Assembly: GCF_016086655.4 (NCBI RefSeq)
Contig: NC_052132.2
Coordinates: 9,054,805-9,118,804, forward strand
Reading direction: 5' to 3'
Length of the DNA: 64,000 nucleotides
Source of the DNA: Lepeophtheirus salmonis
Taxonomy: Eukaryota > Arthropoda > Copepoda > Siphonostomatoida > Caligidae
Position 1 is the stretch's first letter; every line of letters begins with the position of its first letter. A program made the translations under genes and the position numbers. This document shows, one piece after another, positions 1 to 11,214 of this stretch. The notes below the pieces were generated by a model that ran no database searches, was not told where the DNA came from, and saw nothing but the letters and a program-made list of their open reading frames with translations.

Positions 1-1
1 G

Positions 2-628
2 CGTACTGAACGCCCTTTGCTAACTGAACGTCAGCGAGAAGTCAGACTTGAGCGTGCCAAGAAAATCTTGAATGCTATCAAGAGCTCATCTAGACGCATC
101 ATCATTTTTTCAGATGAGAACACTTTTACGGTCGATCCTGTTTTCAACAGGCAAAATGACCGTGTTGTGAGCTTTGGAGATGTTTGGAGATTCAACCGGA
201 AGGCCATGAAGCCGGGATGGTTCCCCACTGGCTCAGATTATCAGTGGAGGATTATGTGAAGATTCCAGCGTCCAAGGTCCTTCCGTGGATCAAATCCATG
301 GTCGGCAACTCTCTTTGAGGGTTTCAAAAGATGGAGCACCCGCCCACGCTTCCAAGAAAGCTCAGGAGTGGGTCAAGGACAACATGAACTTTTGGCCAAG
401 GACTACTGGCCCCCTCAGAGCTCAGATCTAAATCCAATAGACCTACCTATCTAGGCGCACGTGAAGACCAAGGCCTGCAAAAAACGACACAAGAACATAA
501 ATGCCTTAAAGGCTGCTGTCAACAAGGCCTGGGTCTCCATCGATGCCAATTACATCCAGCAAGTCTGTGGCAGCTTCAGACGTCGCCTGACCAGTGTCAT
601 TGAGTCAAATGGTGGCTACATTGATTAA
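2..628 (+). pseudogene. Tc1/mariner-superfamily (DD37D/maT-like) transposase relic, 5' end cut by window edge
   Basis: The reading frame is open from the window edge to a stop at 257-259 and carries the first catalytic aspartate in FSDENTFTVD (Asp codon 113-115), followed by FNRQNDRV, typical of mariner-like transposases. A frameshifted continuation holds KVLPWIKSM, then the second catalytic Asp in DGAPAHASKKAQEW (codon 330-332), then WPPQSSDLNPID with the third acidic residue (codon 440-442) in another frame. The C-terminal tail reads FRRRLTSVIESNGGYID and stops at 626-628. The second and third acids are about 36 codons apart, which suits a DD37D-type rather than a DD34E (Tc1) enzyme. The interval between the first two acids is only about 72 codons, shorter than usual, so part of the core is deleted. 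With at least two frameshifts and a stop it cannot make active enzyme. Family membership is well supported; the subfamily is inferred. Confidence 0.85.
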
Positions 629-788
629 ATTTGATCACAAACTATTTTATTATTCTAAAAATGTATGAATAAATTGTTTCTCAAGTCATTCAAATGTCCT
701 TATTGTCCGCGATATGTTCTGAACAAAAATCGGTAAATAATTCTGCACGGCCCAGCATATGAAATACAAAAACCAACAACTTCCTGGG

Positions 789-990
789 GTATCCATCTTC
801 TTTGAACAGGATCCGACATCTGCTCATACTACAAACACTGTGTGTTTGACAACCTCAAAACAATTTTGGTCATATAAATTTTACATCATCATTCCCGATT
901 ATACACCATTCCTTGGACTTTTAATGTAAATTAATATGGAAACCAGGGACGATAATGCTTCTAGCTGATACAAAGGCTTATTAATGGATC
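789..990 (+). pseudogene. Short Tc1/mariner transposase fragment (second catalytic block)
   Basis: From 789 the frame reads IFFEQDPTSAHTTNT, which resembles the QQDSAPAHTAK block around the second catalytic aspartate (codon 810-812). About 25 codons further on, FWSYKF and IIPDYTPFLGLLM match the degenerate outline of FW...PPSSPDLNPLDF. A stop lies at 927-929. It starts 160 bp after the end of the preceding relic and is in the same orientation, but belongs to a different copy because the same domain is repeated. It is strongly decayed, so the call rests on the order of the two blocks. Confidence 0.45.
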
Positions 991-1040
991 GAGGTAACCT
1001 TTCCGAAATATAGAGTGATATGGGTAAAGTCTTTTTCTTT

Positions 1041-1063
1041 GGGTGGGGAGGGGGGGAGGGGGG
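1041..1063 (+). other. G-quadruplex-capable G-tract cluster
   Basis: Four runs of 3, 4, 7 and 6 guanines are separated by single T or A bases within 23 bp. This satisfies the simple G4 rule (four or more runs of at least three G with short loops). It is the only such cluster I saw and stands out in DNA that is otherwise about 70% A+T. No gene lies beside it. Confidence 0.6.
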
Positions 1064-2334
1064 ATGTAAATACTTTGAGGAATAAATTTAAATAAAAGAT
1101 ATAGAATCAATCTGATTTTTATGTCTGACGAATATTATATAACTGTATAGCATGAATGTGAAATAACAAACTATAAAAAAAAATCAATTTTAATAATTTT
1201 ATAAAGTTTAATATATATTTTTCTATTTTTTTAATCAAAAGTTTGCATTTGTTGACAAAAACGTACTAGGTTATTAAAAATTAAACATATTACAATATGA
1301 TATTAAGTAATATTTTAATCTAGAGGATTAAATAAAAATTATGTTGCTAATAAATATTATCCTATTCCTACATGAGACTAAGAAATTGAATTGGAGAAGA
1401 ATATTGAAATGAAATGCTTTTCCATGAATGCAAACTATATACTGTAACATCAATTAGGATATATTCATTACTATAAAAATATCTGTGGTAAATATGTTTG
1501 CCTAATTGTATGTATAAATAATTTTCACAATAACTATACATATATATTTTCTTAGAAAAATGAAAGAAAAGCTTTTCTTGACTAATTATGCGGTAGTTAT
1601 ATTATTTTTAGGTAATTAAGATTAATAGTATCAATAAATTAAATAACAGCAACTACAAACACTTTTCAATTATTGTTTGATGAATTTTATGAAGTAAATA
1701 TACAAAGTTTTATTTTATTCACCCCTATATTGATTAAAATTTTGTTAAATACTAAAGAATGTATTTTAATCTCTTCTGGAAATGAAGAGAATAAATTATG
1801 ATAAAGGTTAACAAATGCCCCTTACTTAAAAATTAATCTCATAAAATTTTTTAATATTTTGATGTGAGTTAGAGTAGTAAATCCTAAGCATATTTACTTT
1901 TGTTGTTGTTCCAGCATAAATGAGTGGGGCTTTTTTAATTTTCTTATACTTTTATAATTATTCTTTGATATTTGAACAGATAAATTTGATGTATAACGGT
2001 TAATTACGATTATTTCCTCTCATGAATAAAAAAAACAGCGCTGGGGATTTGTTAAGGTGTAATAAGTGTATGCCCCTAATGGACTCTGAGTATAATTAAG
2101 GGTCGAGGACTGAGTAACTCTTCTCTATGTACCTGCTATATAAAATTAGAACTTTTGTTTATTTTTTCCATGTCACAGCTGCTCGCAGCTAATTTAATGA
2201 AACTTCGTGACATCTGTGCTACTTTCTTCACAACATACTTTAAGTTGTCAGCGTTATGAAGTTAATTTTCAATTTCCTTCTTTTTTACCTACCGAAAATG
2301 CTTATAATTTACAACCTATACCATAATTTACAAG
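1064..2334. other. AT-rich non-coding stretch
   Basis: No gene or recognisable repeat. The one item noted is a 29-codon frame at 2170-2259 (+) beginning MSQLLAANLMKL, preceded by a pyrimidine-rich tract ending in CAG; this is too little to call an exon. Confidence 0.5.
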
Positions 2335-3045
2335 ATATAATGTATTCATTACCAATAGAATTTCATTAAAATTAATGCTAAAAATAGATGTATGTCTGAG
2401 CTCTCTTAAAATTCATGTAGCCGCCCTTAGCGGCAATGATGGCTTCTTGGTGGCGAAAAATCTGGCACCCTCTGTGGATGTAGTCCTCAGCCTTGGCGTC
2501 CCAGTGCTTGCTGACAGTTGTTTTGAGGGTCTCAGTGTTTGGATGACGGACTTTTCAGGCTTTCACTTCGATATACACTCAAAATGTGAAGTCAAAGAAG
2601 TTTGGTATCAGCGTTGTAGGGGCAGAAAGTGTAAAAAAAAAAGTTTAAAAGAACTCCAAAAACTCATTGAAAAGAGTCTTGCAACGGAGGAGATAGGTTT
2701 CTCTCATTGATAGTTTATAAGTGGCATCTTTACCCTCACGCAAAAGGTTCTTTCCACCCATTGTTTGATAGATTTTTGGGCAGCGTGATGAGGAATTCCG
2801 AGACCTTTTGCATAGACCCTCATGGACCTGAGGGTATTGGATTTGGCTGTTTTCTTTAACTCTTCTAGGTCCAGTTTGACATTTTTGACAACCTATTCCT
2901 TCTCTCCAACGTTTTGGAGTTGTTGATGGCATAGGCGGTGGTCTTGGAGCGCCCAAACGCTAGAAACGCAAATATAAATTAGTCGGTACGTACAAGTGGC
3001 ATTTTCTCGACTCATACGTACGCTAGAGAGCTTAAGTTTTTTTAT
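2335..3045 (-). mobile_element. Internally deleted Tc1/mariner derivative (MITE-like), copy A
   Basis: Read on the minus strand, the element starts with a terminal block (about 3045-2985) containing TCGAGAAAATGCCACTTG. It then encodes a first helix-turn-helix (AFGRSKTTAYAIN, about 2955-2915) and a second one (LDLEELKKTAKSNTLRSMR onward, about 2885-2780). The frame runs to RCKTLFNEF near 2650 and then passes, with no catalytic core, to a transposase C-terminus (HPNTETLKTTVSKHWDA ... IIAAKGGY) ending near 2410. All three catalytic acids are missing. The 60 bp beyond the coding end (AGCTCAGAC, then an AT-rich tail) match those beyond the copy at 39.2 kb, as do the 5' terminal block and the deletion junction. 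It is therefore a non-autonomous element that would need a transposase from elsewhere. Confidence 0.8.
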
Positions 3046-4465
3046 AGGTAGTTGTTTATTTTTTAATAAATATATATGAATTATTTCTAATGACTCAACC
3101 TTTTTTAAATATTGTTTTTAGTAATTGTTTAGTTTTCAATACAGCACCCGGTATACAACAGTTCTGCAAGAAACTGTATATTGGAACTCACAACTTTGAA
3201 AAAAAGTCACACATCATTCACATACCCCCTAAATTTCAGGCTACTCTCGCTCACACAAAAAAGAACATGCTTTTAACGACATTGTTTTTTCGTCAAAAAA
3301 AGTATCTAAAATTACTGCAATACTAATACTACCTATTTTTTGGGAAATTGAATCAGTACAACATATTAATTTCGTTACAACCCTAATTTCAAACGGTTAA
3401 AAAAACAACATTGTCTGTAGATTTTAAAAATACGCTTTTATGTAAAATTCATTGTTGATAGAAAATATTACATTTTTTTAGCAAACGTTAAGTACAGCCA
3501 AAATCTTCATTTCTTTATTATAAATTTCGTGTATACAAAATATAGTTTTTTTATAATTCAATTAAATCTGATATACTTTTAAATTATATTTCATAACGCG
3601 TATTAATAATTTAATTATCAACATAATCATAGTTTTTGTAAATGTATTGTATGCCTAAACAAAGCAAGAAAGAATATATTAATTATTTTATAAATAAATG
3701 TTTTTATAATATAAAAATTGTTTGGTTTGTTATTATTTGATATTCTCTTTTTTTCAATTGAGGATAGTTTTAAAACAGGTTATAAAAGATGATTCCACAG
3801 CTCCCCCTCTATAAAAATGTATCCCTATAAATTTATGTCTTTATTATTTGGTGGGATGTTTATCCACTCCTTATATTGAAATATCCATGTATGCAATGTC
3901 CTGTGTGTATAATTCCTATATCAAATCTTTGGGAGATATGCACAAAGGAATGATTTAAATCAATACATGTATATAAATATATATGTTCACTAAATTGAAA
4001 TAATCTAAATTTAATAAAAGAGGACATAATTTCATATATCACGCAAAGTATAATAATTTTTTTTTGAAATTACTGTTTGGTAGAGTTTTTATATAAAAGG
4101 ACTATCTGTAATAAAACATGTGCCTAAAGTTTCACGACGGGTATATCATTGAATAACGAAGGATGTTTCACATTGAAAATATGATGAGTCGTGACTATCA
4201 ATTGCTAAAAAAGCTAAAAAAATCATCAGCTAAATGTTCCTTTAAATGTTCTTCAATGACTTTATATATTAAACACAACGTCTTGTATATAAAAAATGAT
4301 CACTCGTTTTGTCTTTGTTCCCAAAAATCCCCAATTTCCGTTGTTCTATGTAAATAATGTATCCCCTACTTCCGGAGTACCGTCACACATTCTCTAATTA
4401 TCTATTTTTCTGATTAAGATTTTTTTAGAATTTTTAGATCACTCAAGCTCTTCATTACAGGGTAT
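3046..4465. other. AT-rich non-coding stretch
   Basis: Open frames here are short, AT-driven and carry no recognisable domain. No repeat family was recognised. Confidence 0.45.
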
Positions 4466-4711
4466 TTAAAAAATAGGATCCCATGTCGGATTTGATTGGG
4501 TTTTCTAAGATTTAACATACTCAGTATAATCGAAGATGTATTGGTAAAGCAGGTCTTGAAACTGGTATATATCTCCAAAAATTAACGAATATCGTTCGAA
4601 GGCCATTGTGTTTATGAGCTCCTTTGAATTATCAGTTTTGCCTGCAAAATCAACTTTAGGGCAATTCCACGCAAATGCCACATTTCTACAACCATAACCA
4701 AGGGTATTTTG
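4466..4711 (-). pseudogene. Unidentified coding-like segment
   Basis: On the minus strand 68 codons are open from 4711 to a TAG at 4505-4507, followed by 13 more codons ending in a TAA. Composition is protein-like rather than the Lys/Asn/Ile/Phe-rich output of random AT-rich DNA: it includes GCRNVAFAWNCPKVDF, then MAFERYSLIFGDIYQFQDLL, and after the TAG a stretch ending NPTWDPIF. I do not recognise the family. The segment could be a decayed exon or the remnant of a mobile or viral gene. A second minus-strand frame of 48 codons (5050-4907, with FDNMLENDAKTIQRG and EVPGNFLPEIL) lies about 200 bp upstream and may belong to the same relic. Confidence 0.3.
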
Positions 4712-5050
4712 TCACTTTTCTCAAAACCCAAAGGGTCAAAATATTTGTATATTGTAGTCTTATCATTATACTAATAAGTGAAACTGAAATAAGCACTTTT
4801 TTTAATACAAATCAATTCCTTGTCAATGTCAAGCTTTGTATACAAATTTCTCTCTGAATGTAACGTCCATAACACTCGAATTGCCTTTCACTCTTTCGGA
4901 CCTTTATATCAGCGAGAGAATCTCTGGTAGGAAATTCCCAGGGACTTCTAAAACAAGCAATGGATGACGACGACCCCTCTGGATAGTCTTGGCATCATTT
5001 TCAAGCATGTTGTCAAATCTTCCATTATCCTTCAAAGACCTATGTTGGGT

Positions 5051-5713
5051 TCATTTATGCAACTTTTTTCTGAAAACATTGAGAAATGAGTACTCCATAA
5101 ATGTTATTTCGTTCAAAGGTGCCCTATCCTATAGGAGCTAAGAGTTCTTTTTATTTTTATATTTCGATGAATTAAAAAGGGATATGAAAGAGGAATAATT
5201 AATGTATTATTCTAAAAAAACAACATGTCGTGTTGGATAATAATTTCTAAAAGTGGAAATAATATATCCTCTACAGTTTAACTTAAAATATTATTTTCCT
5301 TAACTACTTTTTTTTGATAATAAATTCCCAGAAATAAAATATAATGGTAAAAAATTATTCATGTTGTACACTGATTCATATTGTAGAATACATTTAAAAC
5401 AACTACTAAGGTAAATAAAGTTTTATATTGCTCAAATATCATTTTTAATGATGGGGTGGATATGTAACAAAAAGAAGTACTCATGTAAGGGTTTTATGGG
5501 AAGTAACGGATGGTTAAAAGACATAAAGTCACATGAACATAAATATGCATTTATATTTTATATAAATACAGGGCTGGCATTAAAAAAATAGAATGTTAAT
5601 TAATTTAAATTTTGTAATTAATTTAAGAAGATTTAGTAATTGTTTTAGTCATTCTGGTAGAGCCATCCATAGTGCATACACAAATCATAATAAATTTTTG
5701 TCATTTTGTCATT
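5051..5713. other. AT-rich non-coding stretch
   Basis: Nothing recognisable as coding, RNA or repeat. Confidence 0.45.
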
Positions 5714-6315
5714 ATGGGAGAACAAAAGCCCAGGAGGGAACGGATCTCAAATCTTCCAGATTCTAAAGTTGAGGTGGCGATGATTTTGGACTTTGTGAAG
5801 TGCTCCAGGATACTAGTTTTCAAAGTGGCCAAGATGAAAATGATGGAAAAGACTTCTACTGGAATGTAAAAGGTGAAAAATACAATTGAAAGAGGTATCC
5901 GGAGTTCCTGTACAGGTTGGAGAATAATATCAAGGATCATCCAATACAACCGATGAATTGATTCGCCAACAACTTGTCTGTGGTTTCTATGACCATCAAG
6001 AGGTATGCAAAGGGCGACTTGGGACTGTTTTAATACATGAGGATCCCATGCCACCTTTTACAGAGGTAATGAAGGTGAGGAGGTAAAGAGATGTGCCCCT
6101 CTTTCTTTCTATACTTGAACCCAGTGGACTTTGCTTTGTGGGATGCTTTGTACAGGGAACACTAAAAAGCTCCAAACCCCAATGTAGACTCACTGAATGC
6201 TGCCATAGAGGCTGTTTTAGACAACTAGTCTCATATGCTTATCATCAACTCCCACATTACCTTCCAGCGAAATGTAAATAATGTGATTGGGGGTGGATGA
6301 GGTTATATTGAGTGA
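5714..6315 (+). pseudogene. Internally deleted Tc1/mariner transposase relic
   Basis: An ATG at 5714 opens MGEQKPRRERISN, leading into a first helix-turn-helix-like block (ILDFVKCSRILVFKVAKMK). After a frame change comes a second DNA-binding block (KDHPIQPMN...ANNLSVVSMTIKR, about 5930-6010), typical of mariner N-termini. The text then jumps to the third catalytic block LNPVDFALWDALYREH near 6118 and a C-terminal tail (NPNVDSLNAAIEAVLDN ... ending GYIE, stop at 6313-6315). The first and second catalytic aspartates and everything around them are missing. Two in-frame stops sit in the tail. It is non-functional but clearly from this superfamily. Confidence 0.7.
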
Positions 6316-6720
6316 CGAAGTGTGCAAGCTCCTTGTTTACACAAGCTCTTTTAAAAAAATTTAAGACAATTATTTGAAGATTGATGAAGCTTGTGGTGCG
6401 TCAAAATAAAAACAATCTTTAAGAATAGGGGAAAGTCTGTTAGTATTTTTTTTTAACTTAATGTTTTTACACAGACAACAAACCAATATTTTTAAGAGTT
6501 ATTCTAGTCTTTTTAGACTTTATATTCACAAGTGTGAGGCCTTTTTAAGTTAAATTTGGACACTTTCCAATTATTTGCTCTGTTTAACATGATGTTGTGT
6601 ACTCCTTTTAAAACCTAGTTGCCGATATTTTTTTATAAATCTCAGCCTTCATAAAATTAAAGAAATATCTAAGATCATCTATCATGACTCAATGGATGGG
6701 ATTTTTGTCTCCTGATTGTC
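6316..6720. other. AT-rich non-coding stretch after transposase relic
   Basis: May include the 3' flank of the preceding element. I found no matching inverted terminus and no gene. Confidence 0.4.
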
Positions 6721-7122
6721 TTGCCATGGAAAATACCTTATGATGAAGATATGGAGATGAATAAAGAATGTATTTTGAAGTGGAGCTGCATTTCAATCCA
6801 ACTTTTTCGTTTCCAGGTTAAGTCCGTATTTTCCTGGTTCTTAGTCATCCTGGTATCAAGAATAAGTCAAGTCATCGTCCTTCTGCTTCTGAGTCCTCAT
6901 TATATCGACTACGAGTCCTTTATTATAAATTTATTCGCCTTTTTGCTACTGATTCCTAATAGTATAATTTTACACACAGTTTTCAACCTTATAGTTCTTA
7001 GTATTTTGGGGGTTGGGTATGAGTATTTACTGTTTTGGAGTATTACAGAGTTTCTGCATTTATCTATACATAACATTCGTCCTTTCACATCCCTTGAAAT
7101 TATAACCATGAGCTGCCCTTGA
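6721..7122 (+). other. 133-codon hydrophobic open frame, doubtful as a gene
   Basis: An ATG frame of 133 codons is unusually long for this AT-rich DNA. The product would be mostly Leu/Ile/Phe/Val, with several candidate membrane segments between residues 30 and 110. The DNA from about 6815 to 6935 repeats AGTC and GTCCT words, suggesting that the length comes from a simple or satellite-like repeat that lacks stops in this frame. No start context, splice site or domain supports translation. Confidence 0.2.
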
Positions 7123-9287
7123 ATATTTTTTACAAAAAAATAAAAATATTAAATTAACAGGGAATTTATCCTGTTTTATTTATTTAATTTTGGGGAGTCT
7201 ATGAGTGAGGCCAAGTGTAAGATTGAAGGGAGCAACTTAAAAAAACTTCAGAGCATGCCCTGATATTAGAGAAAAGGTGTATAGTTTATTCACAAAAATG
7301 TTGATATAAATTCTCAAAAAATCAAAGTGGATTGGAGGAATTTAATTTCTTTACCAATATTTCATATTACTCATAACCAATCTAATAAATTGGACGTCAT
7401 AACTAAATTTAACCTGTACTTATAAATATGATAAAATGTGTTTATCAAACTATTGATTAATATTTAATAATCTTTGTGTTAAATGGGAATGTATCTTTGA
7501 GGGTCTAATAAATCAATGCCAAACTGATGAATGGATTTCTGTGATATTTTTGATTTAGGTTTTAAAGGCTCACAAGATTGTTCTCAATGGCTGACATGGC
7601 CATGGGGGCTGAAATATAATTGTTCTAAAAAAGAAGTTTTTGACATAGAAACGACTACTTCATATAGAAAAATAAATAAAAATCGTAGAATTCTAAGTAT
7701 GATTCATGCCGCATTTTAGTATGTATCCTTTCAAACTTTTTAAAAAGGAGCTTATAAGGTATAAAGAAGGAAAAGAAGAAAAGAGAATAAACCATAGGAT
7801 TTTTGACAATTTGACAACTTAGAAAAAAATATATATATATAAACCTTTTAACCTTATGGTAACAAAAATGTGAAATGTTATGTACCACCATGAAGCAAGA
7901 ATTGAACTAAAATTTTTTAAGTTCTCTTTTGTTTTATATGACGCAAAAGAGCTCAGAATTAATATTAATTTCTTAATGTCCCGGGGAACACCGGAGAATT
8001 CTACTGTAGTTATAACTAATTTTTATATTATCTAAATTGTTTCAATATAAATAGTATGTCTTAAATGATTGTAAAATATCTAATTATTTGATATGTTAAT
8101 TGTCATCAAAGTTTCTCCATGATTATTTCCTTTCTGTTCAATAATTTATATTTTGAAAACCCTTATAGATACTGTTGGATGCAGGAAAAACATTTTATTA
8201 TTTTATAAATGACATAACTTCATATAATTTGACGGTTTTTTTATCATGTTTGTCATGCATCCAAATGGTTAATTGACGATACAAAACATATCTAAGTTGT
8301 TATTCCATTATTAAAATTTTGGGATATGTCCTGAACTTTAATAATAAAAAGTAAACCTATAAGCAGCTTGTATCCATTTATATCACAAAGACTGATAATG
8401 GAAGACCCATCATAATTTTATTAAATCATTATGGCACATTTTATACCTACCCATAAATAATATTATTTAAAATTTTATTACTTTTTTTTTAATATACAAA
8501 AAAAAATATATTTATTTCTTTTACAATGACACTTACACAACGTTTCTTAGAACAAAATTTATATAAAATGTTTCTAACCTTTAATTTGGGTAAATATCCA
8601 AAAAAATTAAAATTTTATTTGGGATGTAGGGATATGTTGAACTTTGATTATAATTGATAATATTTAATTGATTAAGAGATTTATATCTGCTGAATATGAA
8701 CTCTTTCTAGTAATAGTTGTCAAATTTTCTTTTTTATATTATCACAATCAATTTTGGCCAGTTTGCGTAGTAGCCAAAGTTTTAAAATAATAATTTGTTA
8801 ATAAAAATTCACGATAACTCGTAGAATAATAAAAATATTAATCGAAATATAATTTCGATAAATTGCATTATATTTTGCTTGTTTGTCGACAATAAATATA
8901 TGTACAAACATATTTGTAATTATAATACTATTTCTATCTTCTCATACATCAATTATTATGGTTGTGCATAAAAGAAATCATCTGAAAGTTGGCAACTTCA
9001 CTCATAATTAGACGATCAATAATATTAATCACCTTGGCCACTCAGATTATTTTCCAAAGATACTAAATCTATAAATATTATTTGATTGCAAGTCAAGGGG
9101 AACCAACCAAAAATATACATAAATGTAAATACATCGGCCATCACAATCACAATTTCTGCCAAATTCAGTTTTGTCGTTAATATATTCACACTATAGAGAC
9201 AAACATTAAAATATTTTTTATCGATTTAAAAAACTAAGATTTGATCAGTAATACGTTGAGTTGTTTAAAATATGGCTTACCAGTTTG
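7123..9287. other. AT-rich non-coding stretch
   Basis: About 2.1 kb with only short AT-driven frames. A (TA)-rich run at 7831-7842 and scattered A/T runs are the only simple sequences. No gene is supported. Confidence 0.45.
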
Positions 9288-9400
9288 CTAAGAAAAGAAA
9301 TCGAAAGTTAGTATGAAAACACTGACAATTTGAGGTATATTTGTGGAAGAGATGTTTAGCTGTCATGACGTTCTATAAATTCTTTAGTAATTTCACACTG
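9288..9400 (+). repeat. Interspersed repeat family 'R1', partial copy 1
   Basis: Matches the head of a repeat seen many times in this window: AAAAGAAATCGAAAGTTAG, then CTGACAATTTGAG, then GAAGAGATG followed by TTTAGCTGTCATGACGTTC. The 3' half is absent. The family name is mine. Confidence 0.6.
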
Positions 9401-9463
9401 ACTCAAACAGGGTCATACCCTTTACACTAATAATCAATGATGAAAATCCAGTATCAATGGGCA

Positions 9464-9690
9464 TGTTAAAAAAAAGAAACCGAAAATCAACATAGTAAAC
9501 CTGACAATTGGAAAAATGTTTTGGAGGAGAGAAAGAGTAATGCTCGTGGCGTTTCATTAGATTAGCTTCAATCAGCTGTGACAAAATAGGAAGAAGGAAA
9601 GGATATAAAGAAGCATATTTGCTAGAAATATTCCAATGTCGATGCTTAATTTTACTCTGAGTGCAACAAACACATGCAATTATAACTCCG
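9464..9690 (+). repeat. Interspersed repeat family 'R1', copy 2
   Basis: Ordered words shared with the other copies: AAAGAAACCGAAAATCAAC, CCTGACAATTGG, TTTTGGAGGAGAG, GTTTCATTAGATTAGCTTC, TTTTACTCTGAGTGCAACA. This is one of the more complete head-to-middle copies. It has no coding potential beyond chance frames. Confidence 0.7.
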
Positions 9691-9775
9691 CTACAAATTC
9701 TCAGAGTTATTTTCTGTATTTTATGAACACACACGAATGTTCAATCAGGTTTTGAATATAAATAATGCTGACAAC

Positions 9776-10060
9776 TGATGAGGAAAAGAAAATTCCTTCC
9801 CTACTTCGTGTCTTATAATTATACAGTCAGAAATTACTCTAATATCAATCACCAATTCTTCACCGAGTCCAACAAAGATATCCACTTATAACCCCCAAGC
9901 ATATCCTAAGTCTTTTCTCAATCTTTCATGAGTAAAGAAACCTACTATTCCTTTATAATTATATATTCTGTATCAAAAAGAAATCAATAATAAAAATAAC
10001 AGCATTGGAACAAAAAAAAACTTTGTCAGATTGACAACTAGAATAAGCCGCTCCCACAAA
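9776..10060 (+). repeat. Interspersed repeat family 'R1', copy 3 (3' half)
   Basis: Contains the middle and tail of the family: ACTCTAATATCAATC, CTTCACCGAGTCCAACAAAG, TCTTTCATGAGTA, and the trailing block CAGATTGACAACTAGAATA at 10028-10050. That trailing block recurs after the copy at 30.1-30.4 kb. Confidence 0.6.
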
Positions 10061-10194
10061 CTCTGATTATGAATTTACAATTTAGTTATTATAATTTTTA
10101 CAGTGGCTATATGGAACGACATAGCTCAATGACCAATACTCTCGAGAGAATTTTTTTTTTGAACTCATTGTCCGTAAGATCCGTAAGATCGTGT

Positions 10195-10470
10195 CTGGGT
10201 CTTTCTTAGAGAAGAAAATATGTATAGACATCAAAAACAATTCCTAAGTCATATGGAGTAATTCTAATACTTATATATAATATAATCAGTGAACTCCATT
10301 TGACCAATTAATTACTTGTATAATTGGAAAACTCCTTTTCTTTTATCATGCTTATAATTTATTGGTCCCTTCATATTTTTCTTAAAGAGGTTGTACGTAT
10401 GTAATAAAATATTTGTGAATTTTGTATGTTTTTATGTTTCTTCAATTGGTCAGATGGCGTTACACTGATT
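10195..10470 (+). repeat. Two further repeat blocks downstream of R1
   Basis: Block b (10195-10310: AGACATCAAAAACAATTCCT, CATATGGAGTAATTCTAATAC, TATAATCAGTGAACTCCA split over about 100 bp) aligns with 31960-32085. Block c (10385-10470: a GGTTGTACGTATG word, then CTTCAATTGGTCAGATGGCG) aligns with 25285-25395 and 45730-45800. Here they follow an R1 tail in order, so the three may be parts of one longer element. Confidence 0.5.
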
Positions 10471-10779
10471 GAGTATAAGTAAACACAACAGTACTACAAC
10501 GTACACGGGAATTGTCTATAAGAGTGTAATATTTTGATACACTGTCGTACAAACTAGATGTCTATCACTGGTTAATAACGTCATGTGTGTTTCAAAATTG
10601 GGAATAAAAAAAATTCTGATAAAAGTTCATTCTAAAATAAAATAGAACATTATTTTTTCCTAGAAAGTCAGAAAAACTGAAATATTAAATTCTTAAAAAT
10701 AAAAGAAACAATTGGTCCAGCTCATTTGTCTTTGCCCCAAGCACCACTGACGGTAAAAGCATACCTTAGTAAAAGTATA

Positions 10780-10920
10780 AAAAAAGACAATACCGAATAT
10801 AACATATTCTACTGTTATATAAAAATAAAAGAAACCAAAAAATAACGTGGCAATTCTCACAGTTTTGAAGAATGTTTGGGAAGAGACCAGGTAAGCTGAT
10901 TGGTAGATAATTTCACTTAT
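10780..10920 (+). repeat. Interspersed repeat family 'R1', copy 4 (head)
   Basis: Carries AAAATAAAAGAAACCAAAAA, GGCAATTCTCACAG, GAATGTTTGGGAAGAGACC and the following GCTGAT word, in the same order and spacing as the family head. Confidence 0.55.
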
Positions 10921-11214
10921 ATTCATCCCTGCGTTGAGTGTACAATAAATGTATTCATGTTAAATTTTGTATGATCTATAGTTATTATGACACAAAGTTG
11001 ACCATGATTTTCAATCAATTTTTCATGGAGAATGTGTCTGTAATATACTTGTCTCTCAGTATTTATAGTCCAACAAAAACTAACACTTGTAGTTCTTACA
11101 TAAATTCTCAGTTTTATTCTTAGTTTTGGTATGTTGTATTTTACTCCTAATCACTAATTTTTCAAATATGTGACATTTGCAATGACTTGTGTAGTAATAA
11201 CTGGTGTATAAAAT

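Noticed and set aside
2375..2710. 111-codon plus-strand frame
   Set aside because: Lies opposite the minus-strand transposase C-terminus (HPNTETLKTTVSKHWDA), which is the real coding strand.
4466..4711. Kinesin-like exon because of NPTWDPIF
   Set aside because: Only a few residues resemble the kinesin-3 stalk region; nothing else fits.
5701..6054. 117-codon minus-strand frame
   Set aside because: Antisense shadow of the plus-strand transposase relic at 5714-6315.
6721..7122. Long hydrophobic frame as a membrane protein gene
   Set aside because: Texture of AGTC/GTCCT repeats and no domain, splice or start support; listed only as a doubtful frame.
7200..7255. Short frame MSEAKCKIEGSNLKKLQSMP as a transposon N-terminus
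   Set aside because: Nineteen codons with no continuation in any frame.
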